DNA from: Cannabis sativa
Taxonomy: Eukaryota > Streptophyta > Magnoliopsida > Rosales > Cannabaceae
Direction of reading: 5' to 3'
Length of the DNA stretch: 64,000 bases
Assembly (NCBI RefSeq): GCF_029168945.1
Contig: NC_083607.1
Location: forward strand, 34,147,257-34,211,256
Shown: in pieces, positions 47,334-58,768 of the stretch
Numbering within the stretch: the stretch's first letter is position 1
Layout: each line of letters starts with the position of its first letter
Made by a program: the position numbers and the translations under genes
The notes under the pieces: model-generated
Seen by the model: the letters and a program-made list of their open reading frames with translations, nothing else
The model's database searches: none
Told to the model about the DNA's origin: nothing

Positions 47334-49568
47334 TGTAAAGCCCGCTTAGTTAATTTGGAAATTAGCAGTTGTTTATGTTTAAATTATGAAATTATTTATA
47401 GCTATTTAAATAATTTATTACTGTTATTTATGGAATTCAGAAATGCATGTTTATGCCATCAGTAGTTTTTATATTTCGCATTTCCGGTGTTCGGTATTTT
47501 GGAACTCGGCGTTTGGCTCAGTAGAAATCACAACTTAGTATGTTAGCAGTTTGGGGACGGGTTTTAGACATTGGGAATGTCGGGAATGGCCGGGAATTTC
47601 CCAAAAATACCCCTTTAGTATGATTTTCATGATTTTATGGTGGAGGGGCAAAATGGTCTTTTTGCCCCATTAGTGTTTTGTCTTATGTGAGTTTTTATTT
47701 GGAAATTAAATGTTTATTATGATTAAATGTTGGCTGAAATGAATTGAGATTAAGTGGCTTTATTCACCATTTGACTTTACAAAACATAACACTTAGAAAA
47801 ATTTACAAACTTTCAAACTCTCTCTCTTTTCCTCTCTCTCTCTCTCGGCTGTGCATGTGGGTGCAAAGGGGGGGATTTTTGCTTTGATTTCTTAGTGGAT
47901 TCTCATCCAAAGCCAAGCAATCTTCAAGCTAGGTTAGCTCTTTGGTTTTCTCTTGAATTTTATTGAAATTTTGATGAAAATGTGATGATTCTTGCATGAT
48001 TTATAGTTGCTGTTGCTGCTGTGGTTTTGTGTTAATTTATGTGGTTTAAAGCATGTTAATTGAAGTTAAATTGGGCTGTGTTGAAGCATGTAAGATAGGT
48101 TATGCAAAGCTTTAAGTTTTCGATGTAAAAATATGTGATTTTTGAGAGAAAATGTTATATCTTGTTGCTGTGTTGTTGAGGATGTTTGCTTGAGTTTCCA
48201 GAGGTTATTTTGAGCTTGATTATGTAGAATTAAGTTGGTTTGATTGCATGTTTAGGTGTTTTTGCTCAAGTTTGAGTTTAGAACTCAAGCTTGAGCTCCA
48301 ATGGCATTTTTCATGTTTGAGGTTTCTGGGTGGTTTTGATGCCTTGGATTTGTTCTAGGGATAGTTTAGAACAGGTCTGGAAAGTTTGGGACCAATTGGG
48401 GTTGAATTGGTCGAATTATGAGAATTTTAGTTGGCTGCCTGCGAGGAACCGGAATTCCGGTTGTGCATCCGAAATTCCGGATGATGGTTCAGTAATTCCC
48501 AGAACCGGAATTCCGGTTGGGCAACCGGTCTGCCGGTTGGGGAATTTTTCCGAACCCTAGTTTTCCTCGTTTTTAGGTTTTTAGGGGTATTGCCATGCTT
48601 TTTATCGATAGGGAAACTTTTAGTTCCTAGTTTTAGTCCCCGGGAAGTGATTTAGCGTGTCACTTATAGCGTTGTGATTTTTATGGTTTAGGAGCCGATG
48701 TCCGTAGCTCGGCTTCGGTTCCGGTCGGGTTGGCCAAGACACACTGAAATAGGAATCCGGAGTAAGATTAGTATAACGGTATGCATATGTAGATTACATG
48801 TTTAGCGTGCATGTAGGAAGCCCTAGATTACATTAGTTATGTATTTAGGCTTCGAACCATCCAACCCCGTCACGTCGGTACGGCTGGAGTATGACCAGCA
48901 GGCGGAGTATGACCGGTTCGGCCGATCAGCTGACACTTGGTTGGTGGTTCAGTGCTATTGACCTATCCCGTCGGTACAGGCTGGAGTATGACCAGCAGCC
49001 GGAGTATGACCGGTTCGACCGATCAGGAGGATACTTGTCAATAGTACTGTCCCCTGAACGTTCAAAACTCAGTACCATGTTAGACATGGCAGTAGTAGCT
49101 CAGTACCATGTTGGACATGGCAGTAGCGGGACTCAGTATCGTGTTGGACACGGCAGTTAGAATTATGTATGATATTATTATGCTTTTCTTACTGAGTCTG
49201 TCGACTCACAGTTTATGTTCATGTGTAGGTAAAGGCAAGGCTATAGCTGATGGACCGTGAGCGAGCTTATGAGATTGTACATGTCGGGGCGGTTAGGCCT
49301 GGAGCGTACGATCCTCGGGACAGCAAGGCTGAGATTTTTGTAACTGTCGTTAGACGACTTTTATTTTGATGTAATAGTTAAACAGTGAAACTTTTTGTAA
49401 ATATTTTTATAATCGGGATCCCGAGTCTTTTATAATATGTTTTACAAGTTTAATCAAAAAGCAAAATTTTAATTAATCACGTTTTTCCATAAACCTCGTT
49501 GATTAGCAACGAGCTGCACAGTACGTTTAAAAATCACGTAATACGCCTAAGGTAGTTAGGGTGTTACA
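47334..49568 (+). repeat. Element C 3' LTR
   Basis: Follows the purine tract AAGGGGGGAAT. Carries the CT-rich tract (47,818-47,846), intact palindrome AACCGGAATTCCGGTT twice (48,448 and near 48,500) and triplicated GTTGGACA units (49,072-49,155). Lacks seven bases present in the 5' LTR near 47,597. A further patch of CHG-site anomalies is at 48,695-48,900. Confidence 0.93.
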
Positions 49569-50046
49569 GTTCAGGACTCAGTATCGTGTTGCACACGGCA
49601 GTTAGGGTTATGGTCAGGGGTATGGGCGTCTGATCATGACTCGGGATTTATGTATGATTATTATTATGCTTTTCTTACTGAGTCTGTCGACTCACAGTTC
49701 TATGTTTATGTCTAGGTAAGGGAAGGCTAAGGCTGATGGACCGTGAGCGAGCCAGTGAAGATTGTACATGTTGGGGCGGTTAGGCCTGGAGCGTACGATC
49801 CTCGAGACAGCAAGGCTATTTTTTTGTAATTAGTTGCTAGGCGACAAGTATTTTGTATAGACAGTAAACTTTTGTAAATGGTTTTGTAATCGGGATCCCA
49901 AGTATTTTGTATAAATATTTTATAAGTTTAATTAAAAAGAAAAAATTTTAATTAATCACGTTTTCCATAAACCTCGTTGATTAGCAATGAGCTGCACAGT
50001 ATGTTTAAAAATCACGTAATACGCCTATGCTAGTTAGGGTGTTACA
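49569..50046 (+). repeat. Element B 3' LTR, last part
   Basis: Begins with the right target duplication GTTCA of element C, then GGACTCAGTATCGTG as in the D1 LTR at 12,000, and ends GGGTGTTACA at 50,046. It completes the LTR begun at 33,387. Confidence 0.9.
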
Positions 50047-52740
50047 TTGACTCTCGCCTAAACTGGACACTGATATCAGTTTGTTAAAAACCTTGGAAAT
50101 TATTTAGGATTATATGTTTTAGTATTTTCACTTGTCATTCCTACTTGATATATGTTTAATAATTTCTGAATTGTGTATGAATTTATATTGAATCATGTTA
50201 TTTTCTGTTATTAAGTTGTAGTTTGATTTCGAATCTTCATTGTTGGTCTAACATGGCTTGTTTATCTAATGAGATAAATCCCTAGTGGATTTTCACCATT
50301 AGACATACATAATAGTGTTAGATCTCGAAAGATAAATATTGTATATGCGACATCTAGCTGTTCATCAATTGATGACACCTTAGACTAGTATTTTTACGAT
50401 ATGAAACTAGAAGATTGTATAAATAAGATTACTTTGACATTCGCTAATCGAAGCATCGTTGGATTCTTATTTATAAACGAAATTATCCTAATTCCTCTTA
50501 GCTAATTCATTTCGAATTAGCTCAATAACATATCATTGGATGAATGGTCTATAAATCATTTCATGTCATTCTATATTTTCTCTTAAGAAATTAAATGATG
50601 GATATGATTATAATCCCAAAATTCTATTCCCAATTGATATAAATCCTCAATCTTAGAAATCTCCTACTTCTATGGGCAAATCTGACTTAGAATTTGTATT
50701 AGTAGTGGTGGTCCAAGATAGAATTACTCACTATATTTGGTATAAATTTAAGTCTTTGACTTTAATTTTAGATTCTAAATAAAAATTTTCTTATATTTCT
50801 AATTCCAGGATACAATACAGTTACACCTTGACAAGGGTTTAATATCCATCTTCTATTAATGGATTCAAAGCATGCGGAATATGAGTTAGGTATTCTGTGA
50901 CCAGGATCCACTTGCACTATTCTAAGAACTCTTTGATGTAACTAAACCTAAGTCATCAAAACGACACAACCACATTTTTTTTAATCTATGGCATTTGTAT
51001 CTTGTTCATTGTAAATTTGACAAAATCAATCTCTGCAAAGAGTTAATATGCCTATATCCACTGAAAGTAGTTCATCTCATTCGCAGATGGATGTACATTC
51101 AGGGGTGGATATGAGTTTTTCGTTGTATTCTTAAAACGATAACTCTAGATATACCTTTTAGCAAGAAATTTGAAATGTTTGAAAAATTTCATTAATTTCT
51201 AGCAATGGTTAAAACCATTAAGGTAAGTGGTTAAAGATCTTGCGAACTGATAGGGGTGGAGAAATAGTTAGTAGATATGCAGTTCAAAAATCATTAATTT
51301 GATTTTTGAATTTTATCCAAACTTACCTCCCCAGAAATTTCGAGTTGCATGTTGATGATTAGTTACTAGTGGTTGCCTAATTCCTTCTATGGTAATACAA
51401 TTTCAGAATGATGTAATGGTTGTATACTTAATGTAAATCATTACTAGATTCATGGATGACCTAATCAAAATCTTAAGAAAATCTAGGACTGTTAACCATG
51501 GTTTGTTAGCTGTTCTAAGTGATTAGGGGTGGACCATCCCATTGTCAATAGATAAGAAAGTGTTTGTTCAAACAAATACTACTTTTCTAAGAAAATGACT
51601 AAGTCTGAAAATCAAGTAGCAAATAAAGGAGATATTTAATTCTTGATTCCAAAAGTGTTCCATCATCTTACATATGATGATCCCACTGCCTCTGTTGTCT
51701 TGTCACAACCGAAGAGATCAATACCATTTAGTTTTCTTCGACATAATTCACTGTACCTTGTTGTAGTGGGAGAGTTTCTAGGAACTCACCTTCTTATGAC
51801 TTGGGAGACACTAGTGATATAAATCCATTGTGAGTTTAAACAAGTAATGGATTGTCAAGAGAAGAAACTAAGAAGAAAAGCTAATAGAACTATGGTTTAA
51901 TCCATTCACATGGAATAACCTAAAGTTTTCTATTACAAGAACATAAAAGGAAATTTTAGTTAATAAGTCTATTCTATGGACTTAACAAATTTCCTGTTCC
52001 TAGTATTATAGGTTTGAGTTTATCTAAACCTATGGCTTGTTTGTAAGTCTATTCTATGGACTTAACATCCAACTATCCAGTTAACCTTGTTGCACGAGTA
52101 TGTGTTTTAGCTTGTTTGTAAGTTTTATAAAACCTATTATTGCTTGATTGCAAATAGCCATGGTTAACTTGTTGACAGATCTAATGATCTGATTTTAACC
52201 CATGGTTCAATTGGTCAAGTAAATAATTTGTGACAGGTAAAATTTACAATCTTCTTTCATCTGTGTATGACCTAGCAACATGATAGGATCCATCCAAATG
52301 TGTGCCTGTGTGAGCCTATATGTTTATTTTATTATATAGATGCATATAGGTTGTTGCTAAATAAAATGTCACATCATGATAGATTTTATTTAGGTCAATT
52401 TAGTTATTGGACCTATTCAATTAATAAGAGTTATTTACTTTAAGGTTACATTCCTCTCTTTTGGGCCTTGTGTGAGAGTTGGGGGCCATTAGAAGTGGGT
52501 ACGACATACTGAACCCAGCTCCCCCTCACATGAACTACCCCAATTGTGAAGGCCCATTTGCCTGATTTGAATAACTGTGCTAGGTTAATTAAATTAGTTT
52601 AACCTAATAAAATTGATTATCAACATAATTAACTTTTAAAATATATGAAATTTATTTTCATTTTAATATTTTAAAGTTAATTTTAAGAAAAACACTCTTA
52701 GTTTTAGATATTATTTCTAGACAAACTATTTGGCAATGCA
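50047..52740. repeat. Decayed copia-related internal sequence, non-coding
   Basis: There is no open frame. 51,115-52,030 is a diverged copy of the start of H1 (12,474-13,400; shared GTTGTATTCTTAAAACGAT, TGATAGGGGTGGAGAAATA). 52,340-52,640 is a diverged copy of 7,906-8,180. The first kilobase (50,047-51,110) has no match elsewhere in the window. The whole looks like the internal region of one or more old, possibly non-autonomous, copia elements. Confidence 0.65.
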
Positions 52741-54021
52741 ATTGAGTGGGAGCGCTAACATAAATATGGAATCTATAGCTTCTATTTGGCAAATAGAAAG
52801 TAAAGGATGATTTCCTTCGAGCTTAACCAAACGAAGATAAATGGTGGAGATCTCATTTCACTTAGCTGAAATATCATTTATACAGGGTTAAGTGTTTTAA
52901 GGATAAAATACATTGTAGGGTGTTACGGTAATTTAATCCCTTTACAGTGTAAATCATCTATATAGAGGATCATTGATCACATTAGGGTTATAACAATGGA
53001 TAACTAATGACGTGTCTATATCATGGAACATATAGAGCGTTCTATATGACTGAGAGTGCAATTCCAAATTCTAAGTGTGGATTCAATGAGGAATTAATAA
53101 GTTAGGGAATTTACTTGGTAAATTCGGTTCGACTTATGGGAAGCTCGGTTATATAGACCCATGTTCCCCATACTAGTTGAGACCATACTGCTTGTAAGAC
53201 TCAGTTAATTGATTTTAATTAATCAATTATAATTCTAAAAGTTAGACTATGTCTACTTTATGAATTTTCACTAAGCAAGGGTAAAACAGTAAATAAAGAG
53301 TTTAAAGGGTATATTTATTAATTGGGAAACTTTGATTAGTTTTTATTAATAAATAAAATAAATGACAATCTATTATTTAATAGTTAATTATAGTTATTAA
53401 ATAATTAGATTTGACATTTATGAAGTTGAAAGAGAGAATTTGCAATTTTGAGAAAATGGGAAACTAGAAATGATGAAATAGGAAAGTTGGAAAAGTGGAA
53501 GGATTTGTGTTTCCTCAATACATGGCCGGCCACCTTTACCCCTATTTCTCATTTTATTTTTCATTTTTAAATGCCAAATAATTCAACTTTAACCCTATGT
53601 GGTATTCTATAAATAGAAGGTAAAGGCTTCAGGTTTGAGACACACTTTACAGTTTATTCTCTCAAACACTATGAAACCGCCACTCTTTCTCTTTCTTTCT
53701 TCTCTGTTTTTCGAATTCTCTTGAGTGATGAGTAGTGCCCACATACATCAAGTGGTACCTCAATCATAGTATGTAAGACTATGGAAATTCTACATCAAAG
53801 AAGGAGAAAAGAAGATCCAGGTTCAGATCTTGGTGATGCTCTGCTACAGAAAGGAATCAAGGACTAGAGATCTGAACGGAAGGAGTCATAATATTCCGCT
53901 GCACCCACTGTAAGGTTTTCTAACTTTATATGTGTTTATTTTCATTGTTTTAGAATTCATATTAGGTTGTTAATCCAACATACATGATAGTAAATAGATC
54001 CTGGTAAAATAATTTCCAACA
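52741..54021 (+). repeat. Ty1/copia LTR fragment, diverged from H1
   Basis: Starts ATTGAGTGGGAGCGCTAACATAAATATGG, as at 14,845, and ends ATTTCCAACA, matching the H1 LTR end, but clearly more diverged than H1 is from H2. The first ~0.6 kb of the LTR is missing. Confidence 0.8.
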
Positions 54022-54023
54022 CT

Positions 54024-54647
54024 AACTTTCCAAAATGGAATGAGAACATTAATATTGCTCTCGTAAGAGAAAGTGCCTTGTTTGTGTTAACTGAGCCGTC
54101 TCCAGAAGTGCCGGGGGACAATGCAACCAAAGCTGTGAAAGAAAAGTATGAGCATTGGTAGAAAGCTAACGAAAAAGCTCTATACTTCATGCTTTCCAGC
54201 ATGGTTGACACCCTTAAAACTCAGTTTTCTAAAATCGAAAAGGCTGCTGAAGCTATGACGAAGTTAACTGAGCTATTCGGTAGGGCATCTCTTCAGTCTC
54301 GCTTTGACGCGACTAAGAAATACATCAATGCACGGATGGAACCCCATCAAAACGTGTGTGATCATGTTCTCCTCATTGCAAGTTATTTCCAAGAAGCCCA
54401 TGATCATGGTGCTGAAATGGATCACACTACTCAAGTAAGCCTTATCTTGAATAGTCTGACTCCATCATTTCTGCCCTATACATCAAATTATGTCATGAAT
54501 AAAAAGGACATAGACTTTCATGAGTTAGTCAATGACCTTCAGACATATGAAAATTTGATTGGAGGCCCCAAGAAGAAAGGGGGTAAACCTCAAAATTCTG
54601 GCAATGGTAATGGGACGGTCAAAATTCTTGTAGGCCAAGCTACTTGA
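54024..54647 (+). pseudogene. Copia gag fragment joined directly to an LTR end
   Basis: Translation from 54,024 gives NFPKWNENINIALVRESALFV then LTEPSPEVPGD and EKYEHW, a TAG stop (54,159-54,161), then ANEKALYFMLSSM and on through a 152-codon frame (54,189-54,647) with the FDATKKYINARM, VSLILNSLTPSF and ELVNDLQTYENLIGG motifs of the UBN2-type copia gag. It begins two bases after the LTR end at 54,021, so the primer site and leader are missing. It is cut before any zinc knuckle. No protease, integrase or RT follows. Confidence 0.8.
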
Positions 54648-56132
54648 ACTTAGATGCTATCTTAGTGAGTTGGATCGGAAAGTTGGACAAAGGGTGAAGA
54701 TCGTCCAAGATGAAGATGAAGCTCAATTATCTATTTTTGAATTAATTGTTTTAGTTTAAAGACAATTTTGATTTCGAATTTTAGTTTAGGATTTTTATCC
54801 CTGTTTTTCTCATATTGTTGCAATACATTTTCTTTTATTATTAATAATATTTTATTTTCTATTTCAAACAAATTGCAATTTATGAGATTGAGCTTGATTT
54901 GCTTTATCTTAAACCATAATTACCACATTATATTTATATGTTTGTATGTGTAAGTACTTTTATTATTGATATAAATTCCATAATATTTACAACTCTTCAT
55001 AGAGTTATATTAAATAAACACTAGAAATTATTTTTATGTTTATTAATAATAGTTAATTCTAATACAATTATTGAGAATTTATTTAATAAAAAGATATTTT
55101 GATCTGATACGGGTGGAGAAAAGTTAAGAAAACTATGCAGTTCAACGATCTTTTATATCTAATGAACTCTGGATTGTATTCCACTCCACATAATCTCTAT
55201 AACACTTCGAGAATCATGATCTTTACAACCTTTAGGGGTGGATCATAATCTCTATATACTTAGGGGTGGAATTTATCCACAATACCCTATGTAACACATA
55301 TTTTCTTTAAACATGGAAGTAATATAATGAATTAGCTATTATCAGTATAAATCCTTGATCTTGATTGTATGTTCCAATTTAGTTTTACTGTTGTAGTAAA
55401 TAATGATACCTATAAAAGTTATTTGATAATGTATCACACTACCTTAATTGAGTGGGAGAATTTTAAAATTCTTTACCCATCTTCATTAGGTTGACACTTG
55501 TGATAGGAACTTAAGAACACTACTGAAAAGCAAATCTAACCGTTCATGTGGATAGATATAACTTATCAGAATTATGAGAATAAGATAAAAGAGCTCTAGT
55601 TCAGTCTATTCGAATGACTTGAGCCAAGAATTCTTAATCCTCATAACATTTTATGGTATCTCAATTTTTGATTACTTAATCTCTAGCAAGTATTTTTCAC
55701 TTCAAATACTAGTCTCCTATGTTGATGATTTAGTCTTTAAAGAAACTTAAAGTTTCAGACTAATACAATAAGTCACAACTAGATAACTCTCCAAACAATA
55801 AGAGGTTAAAAGTATTATTTAACCAGACATCTGCTATTGAGTGGGAGCTATCTGAGATGTAATCAAATAAGGAACATTAGAAGATATTCAAGAAAGATTT
55901 ATGAAAGTGATCTATATGTCAGATATTAAGGAACTGTATATCAGTTATCCTTGTATCTACCCCAACTCATTCGAATTATGAGATGGTTGTTACTCTGGGG
56001 GTGTAGGAGTTATTTTATAATAATTCAAGCTCTACCAGAGAAGATTTATAACTTTGTAAATTCGAAATTACCAGAAAGTTATTTTACTGAAGAAAAGTCT
56101 ACGCTGTATTATCTCAATTCTATATTTTAAAG
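54648..56132. repeat. Non-coding tail of the decayed copia region
   Basis: No gene. Contains words of the H1 internal region (GGGTGGAGAAAAGTTAAG near 55,110; CTATTGAGTGGGAGC near 55,832, the counterpart of 13,645). 54,768-55,060 is plain AT-rich filler. It ends abruptly at 56,132, where the second cassette copy starts. Confidence 0.6.
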
Positions 56133-58768
56133 TTATTTTGTATAAATATTTTATAAGTTTAATAAAAAAGCAAAAATTTTAATTAATCACGTTTTCCATA
56201 AACCTCGTTGATTAGCAACGAGCTGAACAGTATGTTTAAAAATCACGTAATACGCCTATGCTAGTTAGGATGTTACAATTTGGTATCAGAGCCGCCAGGT
56301 TGTCTTCCGAAGATTGTCACGACATGTACAATCATCATCAACAGTTAGCTCGTTCTACGGTTCAGTAAGCTTTTATTGCTTTAGTAGTTTATTTATTTAT
56401 TATGAAATAAGAAAAGCCTGATAGGAAGCATGTTAGTAGCCTGATAGTAGAATAGGCGCATGTTTCGCTTTTAATTTCCAAATTAAGCGGCATTAGTAAG
56501 CTCTCCTTGAACATGACCTGATATGCCAACTCTTGTTTTCGCAGGCAGTTCCGGTGCCCGGTAACATGGAACTCGGTGTTTGGCTCAGTAAAATCACAAC
56601 TTAGTATGTTATTATTGTGGGACGGTTTATTAGACATTGGGAATTTCGGGAATGGCCGGGAATTTAGAAATTTCCAAAATACCCCTTTAGTGCTCTTTAT
56701 GTTATTTTAGTGTGGAGGGGCAAAATGGTCTTTTTGCCCTGATGATATTTTGTCCTTTAGTGGACTTTGTAATTGGAATTATGTGTTTTGTATTGTTATT
56801 TGTTGGCTGAAGTAAAAAAGGGTTATGTGGCATTTAATTTCATTTTTTTTTTCAAACTTAGAAAACATTTAGAAAATTGAAAAGAAAAGCAAAATCCAAT
56901 TTTCTCTCTCTCTCTCTATTAGGCCCTGTTGGAGCAGCAAGAAGCTGGCCATTTTCTTGGTGATTCAAGCTCTTTTTAGCAAATTTTTAGTGATCTCAAG
57001 TTGTTGGTATGTTTCCTTTAGCTTTCCTTTAAGTTTTATGTAAATTTGAGAAAGTTTGATAGGTTGCATGCTTAGTTTTGAGTGGATTCTTGCTGCTGTA
57101 TGTTGTTGTTGATTTCTGTGGTTGAGCATGATTTTAGAATGTTGATTCAAGCATGATTGAGTTGATGATTAGTTGGTTTTATCAATATATGGAATTTTAA
57201 CTCAAAACTATTGTTTTTAAAGAAATATGTTGAATGCGTTGCTCGCTTGCTTTGTAGTTGTTCTTGCTAATTTCAGAGGTTAAATTATGCATGATTAAGT
57301 AGATTTGGGCTGAATTGAATGCATGTTAGTGGTGTTTGATCAAGTTTGAGTTTAGAACTCAAAGCTTGATGCTTTAATGGTGGTTTTGGTTTGGTTGCAT
57401 GAAGCTTGGTTTTTATGCTTTAGAATTGTTCCTTAGGGTCTAAATAGCAGGTCTGGAAGTTTTAGTATTGTTTGGTTTGGATTTGAGCTATGTGTGAATT
57501 TTTGAAAAATTCCTGCGAGGAACCGGAATTCCGGTTGTGCATCCGGAATTCCGGATGAGGGTTCAGGAATTCCCAGAACCGGAATTCCGGTTGTAGAACC
57601 GGTCTACCGGTTGGGGAATTTTTAGGAACCCTAGATTTCCTCGTTTTTATGTTATTTGGGGTATTGCCATGCTTTTTATCGATAGGGAAACTTTTAGTTC
57701 CTAGTTTAAGTCCCCGGGAAGTGATTTAGCGTATCACTTATAGTGTTGTGATTGTTATGGTTTAGGAGCACATGTCCGCCGCGCAGTTCGTTCCAGTCAG
57801 GTTGACCGGCACACCTGACTTCGGAATTGAGGTAAGATTAGTATAACAGTATGCATATATAGATTACATGTTTAGCGTGCATGTAGGAAGCCTGTTAGAT
57901 TACATTAGATATGTATGTTGGCTTCGAACCATCTGACTGTGTCACATCGGTACAGGCTAGAGTATGACTAGCAGCTGGAGTATGACCAGTTTGACCGAGT
58001 ATAGGCTGACACTGTACCACATCGGCACAGGCTAGAGTATGGCTAGCAGCTGGAGTATGACTAGTGTGTCGAGTATAGGCTTATACTTAGGTTGGTGGTT
58101 CCGTACTATTTGACGTATCACATCGGTACAGGCGAGAGTATGACTAGCAGCTGGAGTATGACCAGTTCGACCGAGTATAGGCTGATACTGTAACACATCG
58201 GTACAGGCTAGAGTATGACTAGCAGCTGGAGTATGACCAGTTCGACCGAGTATAGGCTGTTACTTGTCAAGAGTACCGTCCCTATGAACGTTCAGGACTC
58301 AGTATCGTGTTGGACACGGCAGCTAGGGTTATGGTCAGGGGTATGGTCGTCTGATCATGACTCGGGATTTATGTATGATTATTATTATGCTTTTCTTACT
58401 GAGTCTGTCGACTCACAGTGCTATGTTCATGTGTAGGTAAGGGCAAGATCAAAGCCCTGGAACCGTGAGGACGAGCCTATGAAGATTGTACATGTCGGGG
58501 CGGTTAGGCCTGGAGCGTACGATCATCGGGACAGCGAGGCTATTTTTGTAATTAGTCGCTAGGCGACAAGTATTTTGTATAGACAGTAAACTTTTGTAAA
58601 TAGTTTTGTAATCGGGATCCCGAGTATTTTGTATAAATATTTTATAAGTTTAATTAAAAAGCAAAAATTTTAATTAATATCGTTTTCCATAAACCTCGTT
58701 GATTAGCAACGAGGTGCACAGTACGTTTAAAAATCACGTAATACGCCTATGCTAGTTAGGGTGTTACA
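56133..58768 (+). mobile_element. Gypsy remnant D2 (copy of D1, shorter on the left)
   Basis: Only the last ~145 bases of the 5' LTR remain (to about 56,277). The primer site TGGTATCAGAGCC follows, then the leader, the same internal deletion joint as D1 (near 56,547), and the 3' LTR to 58,768. The canonical CAG in the primer site (D1 has CAA) shows at least one substitution since duplication. Confidence 0.9.

Larger units (their letters stand above)
40145..49568 (+). mobile_element. Complete gypsy element C (Tekay/Del-like chromovirus), 9,424 bp
   Basis: 5' LTR 40,145-42,379 and 3' LTR 47,334-49,568 both start TGTAAAGCCCGC, end GTGTTACA and measure 2,235 bp, although compensating small indels make up that equality. 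The element is flanked by the 5-bp duplication GTTCA (40,140-40,144 and 49,569-49,573). The uninterrupted target GAACGTTCAGGACTC is seen at 11,992-12,006. It lies in the 3' LTR of element B, so is younger than B. Most LTR differences fall at CAG/CTG/CCG sites. Confidence 0.95.
29058..50046 (+). mobile_element. Gypsy element B (chromovirus), 5' truncated, 3' LTR split by E and C
   Basis: The 5' LTR, primer site and gag N-terminus are missing; gag starts abruptly at 29,058. gag-pol runs to 33,407. The 3' LTR starts at about 33,387 (TTTAAAGACCGC, with TT for the usual TG) and continues to 35,197. It is interrupted by element E, resumes for 77 bases at 40,068-40,144, is interrupted by element C, and finishes at 49,569-50,046 (GGGTGTTACA). 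Joining the LTR parts gives a normal-length LTR of about 2.36 kb of the D subfamily. Confidence 0.88.
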
